This document shows, in pieces, positions 1 to 7,396 of a stretch of DNA of 64,000 nt (its first letter is position 1; each line of letters opens with the position of its first letter). Origin of the DNA: Actinomyces graevenitzii C83. Its GTDB lineage: Bacteria; Actinomycetota; Actinomycetes; Actinomycetales; Actinomycetaceae. Under the pieces are notes generated by a model that worked only from the letters and a program-made list of their open reading frames with translations, had not been told where the DNA came from and did no database searches. The translations under genes and the position numbers were made by a program. Where the stretch lies: positions 461,958-525,957 of the forward strand of contig NZ_JH470338.1 of assembly GCF_000239695.1 (NCBI RefSeq). Reading direction: 5' to 3'.

Positions 1-444
1 CGCGCAGAAGACCAAGAGGGACGATGGCGGTGGGCATACACGCACGAACGACTCGTGCGGGCCCGCAACAGTGTGAACCGGCTCATCGGAGCCGAGGTGT
101 TGTTCACCTACACCGACCCCCAGTTTGAGGGGGCGTTGCCGGCGATGAACAACCAGATCGAAGGCGCGACCAACGCGCCCTTGCGTCAACTGTTGCGCGA
201 CCACCGGGGAATGCGGCTGACCCGCCGGATCAAAGCGATCTTCTGGTGGTGCTACATGCACACCGAAAACCCGCTCCCACCAGCCCAGATCCTCAAAATC
301 ATGCCCACAGACACCCAGATTGAAGCCCAATGGGAACACGCCTCGCGCACACACCCCGCAGCCGGTGTCATCCCCAGATGGGGCGACGCTATCGCCTGGC
401 ACGACCTCCACCACACAAGCCCCCACCGAAACAACTGGGACTAA
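1..444 (+). CDS. IS1249-like (IS256-group) transposase, C-terminal part, cut by window edge
   Basis: The reading frame is open from base 1 and stops at 444, so the N-terminal part lies outside the window. The visible end contains ATNAPLRQLLRDHRG followed by RRIKAIFWWCYMH, which resembles the C-terminal region of actinobacterial IS1249-type transposases, where NN(R/Q)IEG carries the last acidic catalytic residue (NNQIEGATN here). A GTG at 55 is an internal codon, not a credible start. The enzyme would cut and join the ends of its own insertion sequence. The element's right end should lie shortly after the stop, in the T-rich stretch around 455-475, but the matching left end is not visible, so it cannot be delimited. 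Family assignment is from motif memory and is fairly secure; activity is unknown. Confidence 0.8.
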   Translation, partial: RAEDQEGRWRWAYTHERLVRARNSVNRLIGAEVLFTYTDPQFEGALPAMNNQIEGATNAPLRQLLRDHRGMRLTRRIKAIFWWCYMHTENPLPPAQILKIMPTDTQIEAQWEHASRTHPAAGVIPRWGDAIAWHDLHHTSPHRNNWD

Positions 445-880
445 CCCTCCACCAACTCTTTTTGTCCTTTAACCCCGATGCGGACCAGTGTTAAATGATA
501 CTGGCTTGCAGGTAGTGATTCCTTGATGTTGGCGGCGTGCAGACTGTGTAAGGTGGGGTAGGGGCTGGAAGTAAAGACTGTATGGGCCTGGTGGGAAGGC
601 CTACATAGAGGTTGGCTGGAGGGCTGCCGGCAGAGGTGCGGTAGTCCTTACGAATAGGGGCGGTGGCAATTTTTCTCAGTTTTATTAGTGGTTTGAGACA
701 CATTGGTGCAGGTTTTTTGATTTGCCTGCGAGATCCAGGTTGCAGATCTAAAATATTAGGCATTACTAAACGCGATGTATAACACTCCAAAAGCACGGGG
801 TGTTATGTACCATGCTTTGTAATACTTCCCCAACACTCCCTTAAAGCTTCATCAGTGTAGATAAATCACGGGGGAACACA
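445..880. other. Non-coding gap between transposase and the lipoprotein array
   Basis: No credible gene is present. A 101-codon minus-strand frame (491-796) has no recognisable domain, no signal and no good ribosome binding site. The right half holds a strong hairpin (779-806, listed separately) and, just before the first lipoprotein gene, the block AGATAAATCACGGGGGAACA that is repeated before the other two copies. Confidence 0.6.
779..806 (+). promoter_or_regulatory. Hairpin upstream of lipoprotein copy A
   Basis: ATAACACTCC (779-788) pairs with GGGGTGTTAT (797-806) around the 8-nt loop AAAAGCAC; one of the ten pairs is a G-T wobble. It sits about 75 nt before the start of copy A. No T run follows in either direction, so a regulatory or mRNA 5'-end role is more likely than termination. 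The TATAAC within the left arm could also serve as a -10 element, which is inference. Confidence 0.45.
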
Positions 881-1588
881 ATGGGGGCCTCAACAAATAA
901 ACGGTATCTGCAGGCAGCACTGGCCTTAACCCTGCTGGCTTGCTCGAGCATAGCCGGCTGCAGTGACAACCAGGAGCAAAGCGGTTCAAATTCTAGCGGT
1001 AAGGCCGCCGTCGCCACTGCACATGCCAAGACGCCAAGCGCCACGCCAAAAGCCAGCGGCAAGGCTACTGGTACGCCTACTGCAACCGGCACGCCCAGCG
1101 CTACATCTAGCCCGACACTCATCATGACCCCAGAGCTGGAGGCTTCTAAAAAGCGTGCCCTGGCCACGCCACCACCACCCAAGCCTGAACTGATCACAGT
1201 CAACAGTGATGACGGTGCGATCGCTACCGCTAAATACTGGGTGCAGCTTCACTATTACATCTACACCACCGGCAAAGTAGATGAATACAAAGCACTCTGT
1301 AGCGGCGATGAATCTACTGCTGTTACTCCAGTAAATTACGCAACCGGAAACCATGCTAGGGGTGGTTGGACTGATCCAGTTGTAATTAATTTTACCGCAG
1401 CGTTCCGCAGAGATGACTTCAAAGACGACGTAGTAGTACAAGTTAATTTCGAACGCGAAGCTTACACTGTATATAGCGGTAATGGGGCGACTGAATATTT
1501 TCCAAAACAATCACGCTGGGCTGGCGTAAAACTTGAATACACTGACACACAGTGGATCGTTAAAGAGGCTGTTAATAATGAACGTTAA
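881..1588 (+). CDS. Secreted lipoprotein, array copy A (DUF6318-like)
   Basis: 235 residues. A lipoprotein signal peptide ends at the lipobox SIAGC, giving lipid-modified Cys27. A Ser/Thr/Ala/Pro-rich low-complexity linker (about residues 30-85) follows, then a globular domain starting near ATPPPPKPELITV and containing AIATAKYWVQLHYYIYTTGK with a Cys (ALC), ending in GVKLEY....WIVKEA. The layout (lipobox, disordered stalk, small alpha/beta domain with aromatic Y-rich helix) resembles actinobacterial DUF6318-type lipoproteins; that assignment is tentative. The start at 881 is preceded by GGGGGAACACA. The protein should sit on the outer face of the cytoplasmic membrane. The last 11 nt overlap the next gene, so the two are probably translated together. 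Function unknown. Confidence 0.85.
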   Translation: MGASTNKRYLQAALALTLLACSSIAGCSDNQEQSGSNSSGKAAVATAHAKTPSATPKASGKATGTPTATGTPSATSSPTLIMTPELEASKKRALATPPPPKPELITVNSDDGAIATAKYWVQLHYYIYTTGKVDEYKALCSGDESTAVTPVNYATGNHARGGWTDPVVINFTAAFRRDDFKDDVVVQVNFEREAYTVYSGNGATEYFPKQSRWAGVKLEYTDTQWIVKEAVNNER

Positions 1589-2348
1589 GCAATTATCTGG
1601 TTTACTAATTCCAATAATTACTCTATCTGCTTCTGCGCCACCAGATACAGCTGGAGATAGGGACTCTACTGGAAAATCTTTCATTATAAGTGCGCGTGAA
1701 GAAACAACTACTCCTGGTGGTTTTTCTGCGGTGGCTGAGCCAGCCGGGCCTGTAGACCCTGAAGCAGCTAAACGAGCCGCTGAAGAATACGCCCAAAAAT
1801 GCATACTGCCACAGGTAGAAGTACTCATGACAATGGGGATGGCCCCAGGGCCTCCCCAGGAATGCACTGCCCAAGTCAACACTGGCGCGCCACTGGCTGC
1901 TGGCCCTACCACGGTCAGTAATGAGCAAGTAGCTCGTCTGATCCCGCATGGTTCTGGGATCAATCGTTACCCCAGCGGGGAAATCTTCGTTATCTTCAAA
2001 CAACCCATGATGGTGTGGACCAGCCCTGACAAGCAAACCTTCAACATCACCCTGCTAGGCACACCCATTGAGGTTGAGGCGACGCCTACTTCTTTTAACT
2101 GGGACTGGGGAGACGGCCAATCCCTCGACACCACTGACCCGGGCACTCCATACCCTAACTACACTGTCAGCCACCCCTACGAAGTAACCGGTAACGGATA
2201 CGTGATTAGGCTGCGTACTTCCTGGAGTGCTAGGTGGCGTATTGCAGGCCAAGCCCAATGGCACCAGGTCAACGGCACAGTCACCACTACTGAGACATCC
2301 AGCCCGTTCAACTTGTATATCGCTGACTCTTACGGAACCACTCCGTAA
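1578..2348 (+). CDS. Small secreted PKD-like domain protein, array copy A (intact)
   Basis: 256 residues from ATG 1578, chosen because copies B and C start at the equivalent codon and all three overlap the upstream lipoprotein gene by exactly 11 nt; GAGG lies about 10 nt upstream. A short hydrophobic N-terminus (QLSGLLIPIITLSASA) looks like a minimal signal peptide. A middle region contains two Cys (KCILP, ECTAQ) that could form a disulfide. The C-terminal half has the PKD-type signature FNWDWGDG...YPNYTVSHPY, normally a beta-sandwich fold found in surface proteins. It is the only copy of the three without an inactivating change. Probably an extracytoplasmic partner of the adjacent lipoprotein; this is inferred from the overlap. 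Function unknown. Confidence 0.85.
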   Translation: MNVKQLSGLLIPIITLSASAPPDTAGDRDSTGKSFIISAREETTTPGGFSAVAEPAGPVDPEAAKRAAEEYAQKCILPQVEVLMTMGMAPGPPQECTAQVNTGAPLAAGPTTVSNEQVARLIPHGSGINRYPSGEIFVIFKQPMMVWTSPDKQTFNITLLGTPIEVEATPTSFNWDWGDGQSLDTTDPGTPYPNYTVSHPYEVTGNGYVIRLRTSWSARWRIAGQAQWHQVNGTVTTTETSSPFNLYIADSYGTTP

Positions 2349-2364
2349 GTCTTAGTTGCTGCTT

Positions 2365-2381
2365 CGTAAGAGCTTCTTACG
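2365..2381 (+). promoter_or_regulatory. Hairpin after copy A PKD gene
   Basis: CGTAAG (2365-2370) and CTTACG (2376-2381) form a 6-bp stem around AGCTT. It begins 16 nt after the stop codon of copy A and is not followed by a T run. Copy C keeps only the right half (AAAGCTTCTTACGG near 5351-5364), so the stem is not conserved there. Confidence 0.35.
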
Positions 2382-2400
2382 GCACTACTTCAAACTTTTC

Positions 2401-2417
2401 GGCAACGGCTTGTTGCC
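2401..2417 (+). promoter_or_regulatory. Covarying hairpin in the A/B spacer
   Basis: GGCAAC-GGCTT-GTTGCC forms a 6-bp stem with a 5-nt loop, 48 nt before the start of lipoprotein copy B. The equivalent element before copy C (5383-5399) reads GGCAAT-GGCTT-ATTGCC: the closing C-G pair has become T-A with the loop unchanged. This compensatory change supports a real RNA or DNA secondary structure under selection. No T run follows, so it is not a standard terminator. Confidence 0.6.
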
Positions 2418-2464
2418 ACTCGTAATTAGATAAATCAATGCGGATTAATCATGGGGGAAACACA

Positions 2465-3181
2465 ATGAAGACAGCACCATATAAACGTCAGCTTCAAGTA
2501 GCGTTGGCTTTAACCCTGTTGGCCTGCTCAGGGCTGAGCGGGTGTAGCGGAGGCCAAGAGCAAGGCGCTGCAAATGCTGGTAGTAGTAAGGCCGCCGTCG
2601 CCAGCACACACACCAAGGTAGCCACCGCTGCCCCCACAGCCAGTGGTAAAGCCAAGGATGCTGATAAACCCACAGCCACCTCGACCGCGACCTTGTCACC
2701 AGAACTTGAGGCAGCTAAAAAGCGAGCCCTAGCCACACCGCCACCACCCAAGCCTGAACTGATCACTGTCAACAATGACGACGGTGCGATCGCCACTGCC
2801 AAGTACTGGGTGCAGTTACACTACTACATATACACCACCGGAAAAGTAGATGAATACAAAGCATTATGTCCAGGAAACGGCGACACGGCCACCAAGCCAG
2901 TAAAACACGCAACCGAAAATTACGTTAATGGCGTCTGGAATGACCCCGTCACAATTACGTTTACCAAAGCTTTCCGCAGATCAGATTTTAAAGATAACGT
3001 AGTAGTACAAGTCAACTTTGAACGTGAAAGCGTTAATCAGTATGACAGTAATGGCAAGGTTACATATCGCGAGAAACAATCTCGTTGGGCTGGCGTAAAA
3101 CTTGAATACAACGGTTCACAATGGATCGTAATCGAGGCGGTAAACCGGCTCTTCATAATTGAGGGTGTAGTTGGGGTCTGA
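2465..3181 (+). CDS. Secreted lipoprotein, array copy B (C-terminus altered by IS insertion)
   Basis: Start set at ATG 2465 (MKTAPYKRQL), which matches copies A and C and follows GGGGGAAACACA; an in-frame ATG at 2438 lies in the conserved spacer and is rejected. Lipobox GLSGC gives Cys27, followed by an Ala/Thr-rich stalk and the same YWVQLHYYIYTTGK domain. The ISL3 insertion at 3146/3147 replaces the natural last residues: restoring the empty site gives ...EAVNRES and a stop, but the present frame runs into the element and adds about 11 foreign residues (RLFIIEGVVGV). The folded domain is complete, so the protein is probably still functional. Its translational link to the PKD gene is lost. 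Confidence 0.85.
   Translation: MKTAPYKRQLQVALALTLLACSGLSGCSGGQEQGAANAGSSKAAVASTHTKVATAAPTASGKAKDADKPTATSTATLSPELEAAKKRALATPPPPKPELITVNNDDGAIATAKYWVQLHYYIYTTGKVDEYKALCPGNGDTATKPVKHATENYVNGVWNDPVTITFTKAFRRSDFKDNVVVQVNFERESVNQYDSNGKVTYREKQSRWAGVKLEYNGSQWIVIEAVNRLFIIEGVVGV
3139..3146. repeat. Left target-site duplication of ISL3 element
   Basis: GGTAAACC immediately precedes the left inverted repeat and is repeated exactly at 4584-4591. Eight bp is the usual duplication length for the ISL3 family. Removing one copy with the element rebuilds the ancestral lipoprotein/PKD overlap. Confidence 0.95.
3147..3168. repeat. ISL3 left terminal inverted repeat
   Basis: 22 bp, exact reverse complement of 4562-4583. 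The match breaks down immediately inside this point. Confidence 0.95.
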
Positions 3182-4464
3182 ATCCTCCTGTTTCGAGGAG
3201 GCAGCGGGCGATGTAGTTGGTGAGGTTGCGGAACCCAAGTGCGGATCCGCGTAGATGTTCAAGGCGCCCGTTGATAGCTTCGGTAGGGCCATTGGAGGTG
3301 TGGGGATGATCGAAGTAGGCCAGGATGTCCCCGGCTCGGCGTTTGAGTGTCCTGCCCAGCGTAATGAGCTCTCTCAGACCCCTCGGTACACGCGTGCAGG
3401 TCAGTGTATTAATTTCGGCTTGCATCATGGCCTTGCCCGCAGCCGTGTCGGGCGCGCGGTAGGCATCAATGATGTTCTGGTAGGCACTCCAGGTGACCTC
3501 GAGGGCGACGTGCTCCTGACTGGAAAACAGGTCGAGTAGTTGGTGCTGCTGGCGTGGCGTGAGCAGGCAAGATCTGGTGCGCAAGCATCCTGCGAGCCTT
3601 GTACAGGGGATCCGTGGCACGCCCGCGCCGATGGTGAAGGTCTTGCCCGATGCGCCTGCGGCACTCATCCAAAGCGTTGCCAGCCAGGTGTACAACATGG
3701 AAGGGATCCATGACTGCCCTTGCATCGGGGAGTTCTTCGGCGGCAGCGCTCTTAAAACCAGTGAATCCATCCATCGCGACGATCTCGATACGCTCACGCC
3801 ACGTGTCGGGGCGGGAGGCCAGCCAGGCTTTGAAAACCTGCTTGGAGCGACCCGGGACCATGTCCAAGAGCCGGCAGGGGCCGCGACGGTCGCGGATGGG
3901 CGTCAAGTCCAAGATAACGGTGACGTATTTGTCTCCGTAGGGGGTGTGACGCCACACGTGTTCATCCACCCCGATGACACGCACGCCATCGAACCGTGCT
4001 GGATCATTGATCAGTAGACGCTCTCCTTCGGTCAGGACAGCGGTGTTGGCGGTATTCCAGGACACGCCTAGGGCCTGGGCGATACGAGCCACTGTCAGAT
4101 GGTGGACCACCAGGCCCACCAGCGCCCAGCGCACCGCCGAGTGTGAGAGCTTCGCGCGTGGATCGGCCGCTGCACTCATGTTTTGACGCCACACGTGAGC
4201 GCACTGGGAGCAGCGGTAGCGGCGCACGCTCACGTGCAAGATCGTGGGGTGCCACCCGTAGGGTACGTGAGCCAAGCGCCTGATCACCGTGTCGCGTACG
4301 ACGCCTTCGCCCCCACACTGTCGGCACCACCGGTCCTCACCCACTACCTTGCAGGCCAAGATGGTCCGATCGCCTCCTACACGCTGGCCCGTCACTTCCA
4401 GGCCCAGGTCATCCAGGCGTGTGAAGGTGCTCAGGTCAGGGCGATCAAAGGTAGTATTAGGCAT
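3153..4464 (-). pseudogene. ISL3 transposase, frameshifted
   Basis: Starts at ATG 4464 (MPNTTFDRPDLST). The N-terminal zinc-finger-like part has CRQCGGEG and CSQCAHVW, followed by a helix-turn-helix region (ARIAQALGVSWNTANTAV) and the DDE domain. The three catalytic acids fall in GVDEHVW, AMDGFTGF and GPTEAINGRL. The first frame is correct down to about ATDPLYKARRML near 3585, then degenerates and stops at 3466. The proper C-terminal part (LLTPRQQHQLLDLF to TGGFRPQLHP) continues in a different frame to 3153. Dropping one base around 3583-3590 joins them. ISL3 transposases are normally made from one uninterrupted frame, so this copy is probably inactive, unless the extra base is a sequencing error. 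Confidence 0.9.
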
Positions 4465-4561
4465 GTCGAGGTCTTTCGGATGGACGGTGTAGGAACCCCC
4501 ATCATCGGAAGACCTCGACCCCTACCCGGCCACGACACGCCGAACCCCGCATACCACCCCC

Positions 4562-4583
4562 ACACCCTCAATTATGAAGAGCC
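4562..4583. repeat. ISL3 right terminal inverted repeat
   Basis: Perfect inverted match to 3147-3168. The transposase start lies about 98 nt inside this end. Confidence 0.95.
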
Positions 4584-4591
4584 GGTAAACC
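4584..4591. repeat. Right target-site duplication of ISL3 element
   Basis: Second copy of GGTAAACC, directly abutting the GTG start (4592) of the copy B PKD gene. Confidence 0.95.
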
Positions 4592-5351
4592 GTGAAAGCT
4601 AACCAATTGGCGCATTTATTGATCCCGGCAATTATTCTATCTCTTCCTGCAGATACAAATAATTGGGGAGAGATTGATGATGGTGCGGACTCTTTCGTTA
4701 TTGGTGAGAGTAAAGAAAGTTCAACTAGTCCTGGTGGTTTTTCGGCGATGGCTGAGCCAGCCGGGCCGGTAGATCCTGAAGCGGCTAAACGGGCCGCTGA
4801 AAGGTACCGCTTACATTGCGTCACAATGCCGAAAATAGTCGCCATCTTTGATAAAACCGAGGTGATCACCCCCGAGGAATGCACTGCCCAGTGCTAACAC
4901 TGGTGCGCCTTTGGCTGCTGGGCCTACCACGGTCAGTAACGAGCAGGTAGCTCGCCTTATCCCGCACGGCTCCTGTATCAACTATCCCAGCGGGGAAATC
5001 TTCGTTATCTTCAAGCAACCAATGATGGTGCGGACCAGCCCCGATAACATCACCTTGCTAGGCACGCCCATTGAGGTTGAGGCGAGCCCTGTGTCTTTTA
5101 ATTGGGATTGGGGGGACGGTCAGTCTTTCGAGACCACTGACCCGAGCGTACCTTACCCTAACTACACGGTTAGTCATCCTTATGAGGTTACTGGTGACGG
5201 CTATGTGATCAAACTGCGTACTTCCTGGAGTGCTAGGTGGCGTATCGTCGGCCAGGCCCAGTGGCACCAGGTCAATGGCACAGTCACCACTACTGAGACA
5301 TCCAGCCCGTTCAATCTCTACATTGCCGACTCTTACGGAACCACTCCATAA
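4592..5351 (+). pseudogene. PKD-like secreted protein, array copy B (frameshifted)
   Basis: Begins at GTG 4592 (MKANQLAHLLIPAIILSL), the position matching ATG 1578 in copy A. The frame is good through EECTAQ and then hits TAA at 4895-4897. Against copy A there is one extra base within about 4889-4896 (GCCCAGTGCTAAC against GCCCAAGTCAAC). The remainder (AAGPTTVSNEQVARLIP to SYGTTP) continues in the +1 frame to 5351 and keeps the whole PKD-type domain (NWDWGDG). Copy B also lacks a few codons relative to A (SCINYPSG, and SPDN running into ITLLG). The IS has moved its ribosome binding site and upstream coupling 1.4 kb away, so expression is doubtly impaired. A second start inside the downstream half, such as ATG 4911, could give a domain-only fragment without a signal peptide. 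Confidence 0.85.
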
Positions 5352-5382
5352 AAGCTTCTTACGGGACTATTTCAAATTTTTC

Positions 5383-5399
5383 GGCAATGGCTTATTGCC
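5383..5399 (+). promoter_or_regulatory. Covarying hairpin in the B/C spacer
   Basis: GGCAAT-GGCTT-ATTGCC, the counterpart of 2401-2417 with a C-G to T-A compensatory pair change. It lies 46 nt before the start of lipoprotein copy C, in the same position relative to the gene as its partner. Confidence 0.6.
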
Positions 5400-5445
5400 A
5401 CTCGTAATTAGATGAATCAACGCAGATAAATCACGGGGAAACACA

Positions 5446-6147
5446 ATGAAAACACCACCAACTAAACGCCACTTACAGACGGCTTTGGCTTTGACGTTAC
5501 TGGTTTGTTCAGGACTGACTGGGTGTAGTGAGAGCCAGGAACAAAGCGGTTCAAACACAGCTAGCGGCAAAGTCGCCGTCGCCAGCACGCACACTAAAGC
5601 GGCTACCGCCACGCCAAAAGCTAGTAGCGGCGCGTCTACTGTAACTGGTAGGCCAAGCACTACAGCTAGCCCGACACTCATCATGACCCCAGAGCTGGAA
5701 GCTTCAAAGAAGCGCGCCCTGGCTACGCCACCACCACCCAAACCAGAACTAATCACCGTCAATAGCGATGACGGTGCGATAGCTACCGCCAAATACTGGG
5801 TACAGCTGGATTATTACATCTACACCACTGGAAAAACTTCCGAGTACAAAGAACTATGTCCAGGCAGTAGCTACACGGCTACTACGCATGTCGAACATGC
5901 AAAGGAAAATCATGCTTTAGGCGGCTGGACTGAGCCGGTTACAGTGAAATTCACTAAAGCTTTTCGTAGGGATGACTTTAAAGACACGGTAGTAATACAA
6001 GTCGAGTTTGAGCGTGAAGCTTTCACTCAATATCACAGTGAAGGCAGGATTCAACACTACGAAAAGCAGTCACGCTGGGCTGGTGTAAAGCTTGAATACA
6101 ACGGCTCAAAATGGATCGTAATTGAAGCGGCTAATCGTGCAGATTAA
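5446..6147 (+). CDS. Secreted lipoprotein, array copy C
   Basis: 233 residues, intact. Signal peptide with lipobox GLTGC (Cys27), then a Ser/Thr/Ala stalk (about residues 33-80) and the family domain beginning ATPPPPKPELITV with KYWVQLDYYIYTTGK and ELC. It ends WIVIEAANRAD with a stop. The start is supported by the spacer block GGGGAAACACA and by alignment with copies A and B. It overlaps the following PKD gene by 11 nt, as in copy A. Closest in sequence to copy A over the PTLIMTPELEASKKRALA segment, which suggests A/C exchange or duplication. Confidence 0.85.
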   Translation: MKTPPTKRHLQTALALTLLVCSGLTGCSESQEQSGSNTASGKVAVASTHTKAATATPKASSGASTVTGRPSTTASPTLIMTPELEASKKRALATPPPPKPELITVNSDDGAIATAKYWVQLDYYIYTTGKTSEYKELCPGSSYTATTHVEHAKENHALGGWTEPVTVKFTKAFRRDDFKDTVVIQVEFEREAFTQYHSEGRIQHYEKQSRWAGVKLEYNGSKWIVIEAANRAD

Positions 6148-6904
6148 AAGATTAATATATGTGCTAGTACCAATAATTGCCTTATCTCCTTCTGCGATGG
6201 CAAATACTGAGGGAGAGAGTGACGATAATGGCATTGTTATCAGTAAGCGTGAGACCACGACTAGTCCTGGTGGTTTTTCAGCGGTGGCTGAGCCAGCCGG
6301 GCCCATAGACCCTGAAGCAGCTGCGATATACGCGGCAACATACCAGTTCGCATGCGTCATAATCCCAAACCTGCTATCTCATGCAACAGGAGGAAAACCT
6401 ATAGCAGTCCACGAAATGTGCGCTGCTCAAGCCAACACCGGCGCACCCCTAGCAGCCGGCCCCACTACGGTCAGTAACGAGCAAGTAGCGCGGCTCATCC
6501 CGCATGGTTCTGGTATTAACCGCTACCCGAGTGGGGAGGTTTTCGTTATTTTTAAGTAACCCATGATGGTGTGGACCAGCCCTGACAAGCAAACCTTCAA
6601 CATCACTCTACTGGGTACCCCTATTGAGGTTGAAGCTACACCCACTTCTTTTAACTGGGATTGGGGGGACGGTCAGTCCTTTGACACTACTGATCCGGGC
6701 AGTCCATACCCTAACTACACGGTCAGCCACCCCTACGAGGTAACCGGCAACGGATACGTGATCAAACTGCGTACTTCCTGGAGTGCTAGGTGGCGTATCG
6801 CTGGACAGGCCCAGTGGCACCAAGTCAACGGCACAGTCACCACTACTGAGACATCCAGCCCGTTCAACTTGTATATCGCTGACTCTTACGGAACCACTTC
6901 ATAA
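6137..6904 (+). pseudogene. PKD-like secreted protein, array copy C (nonsense mutation)
   Basis: Starts at GTG 6137 (MQIKRLIYVLVPIIALSPSAMA), overlapping the lipoprotein gene by 11 nt. The frame runs to EVFVIFK and then meets TAA at 6557-6559 where copy A has CAA (Gln). After it the same frame continues from MMVWTSPDKQTF through the PKD-type domain to SYGTTS with no further damage. A single base change therefore inactivated it. ATG 6563 just after the stop could permit reinitiation of a domain-only fragment. Decay is very recent judging from the intact remainder. Confidence 0.88.
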
Positions 6905-7396
6905 GTTTGACCTAGTAGCTGTAAAAGAGCTTCAAACTAGGTAAATTTAAGCTACGGCGACGGTGGTGTTGACTTCCGCCTAACATAAATCCAGGTGCCA
7001 TAGTTAGGCAGGGGGTGCACCGCCGTCGTCGTTACCCTAAAAACCTGCAAAACAAGAGGCTGTCCCTAGAGGGACTTCCTCTATGGGCAGGGCGCGGCAG
7101 GCCGGCATTGCTTGCGGCTTGCTAGTCTGTTGAGACTAAGTGACCTCAGATTCTAGTGAAGGTTGCTGCAACTACCCCCTAGAATCCAGCGGGCCAGGCA
7201 AGTAAAGGACAAGTACGCAGGGAAGGGGTTTACAGATACGGGGTTTTCGTCCGTTGCCTATAAAACCCCATGAAAAAATTATAGGGAAGGGACGATTTTG
7301 CCTGTAAATGCATGTGGCTGTACAGAATTTGGCTGTGAAAATTTGCATCACCCAGGTTGCTTGTCCAAGCTGCAGTAATCATGACAGCTTATTTAT
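6905..7396 (+). other. Highly structured non-coding region ahead of drug exporter
   Basis: 492 nt without a long reading frame but packed with stems. Outer stem 6958-6968/7018-7028 (11 bp, one G-T wobble) encloses an inner 7-bp stem GCCTAAC/GTTAGGC (6978-6984/7003-7009). Then come GTCCC-TAGA-GGGAC flanked by GAGG/CCTC (about 7050-7075), TAGTCT-GTTG-AGACTA (about 7123-7138), GATTCTAG/CTAGAATC (around 7149-7187) and GGGGTTTT/AAAACCCC (around 7239-7268). It does not match conserved cores I know for RNase P, tmRNA, SRP, T-box or cobalamin switches. It may be a leader controlling the exporter at 7397 or an unrelated small RNA; the choice is open. Confidence 0.5.

Larger units (their letters stand above)
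3147..4583 (-). mobile_element. ISL3-family insertion sequence, 1437 bp, with intact ends
   Basis: Bounded by perfect 22-bp terminal inverted repeats (3147-3168 and 4562-4583, both beginning GGCTCTTCATAATTG on the inward strand) and by an 8-bp direct repeat. It carries one transposase gene on the minus strand, which is frameshifted. The element landed at the junction of the copy B lipoprotein and PKD genes. Intact ends and an exact target duplication suggest a fairly recent insertion that could still be moved by a transposase supplied elsewhere. Confidence 0.95.
881..6904 (+). repeat. Tandem triplication of a lipoprotein + PKD-protein gene pair (copies A, B, C)
   Basis: Three head-to-tail copies of the same two-gene cassette: A 881-2348, B 2465-5351 (split by an ISL3 element) and C 5446-6904. 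Each contains a lipoprotein gene, an 11-nt overlap into a PKD-like gene, and a shared downstream/upstream intergenic block with a hairpin. Protein similarity between copies is obvious throughout, with near-identical stretches such as KYWVQL and SWSARWRI. Copy A is intact in both genes, copy B has the IS plus a frameshift in the PKD gene, and copy C has a nonsense codon in it. The arrangement indicates repeated local duplication followed by decay of the second gene. Confidence 0.9.

Noticed and set aside
491..796. 101-codon minus-strand frame
   Set aside because: No domain, signal or ribosome binding site, and it lies over the regulatory hairpin before copy A.
3255..4602. Plus-strand frames inside the ISL3 element
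   Set aside because: They are antisense shadows of the transposase, which has clear catalytic motifs on the minus strand.
6958..7268. RNase P RNA, tmRNA, 6S or SRP RNA
   Set aside because: None of their conserved cores (for example GAGGAAAGTCC, the tmRNA T-arm/CCA end, GGTCCGGAAGG) is present on either strand.
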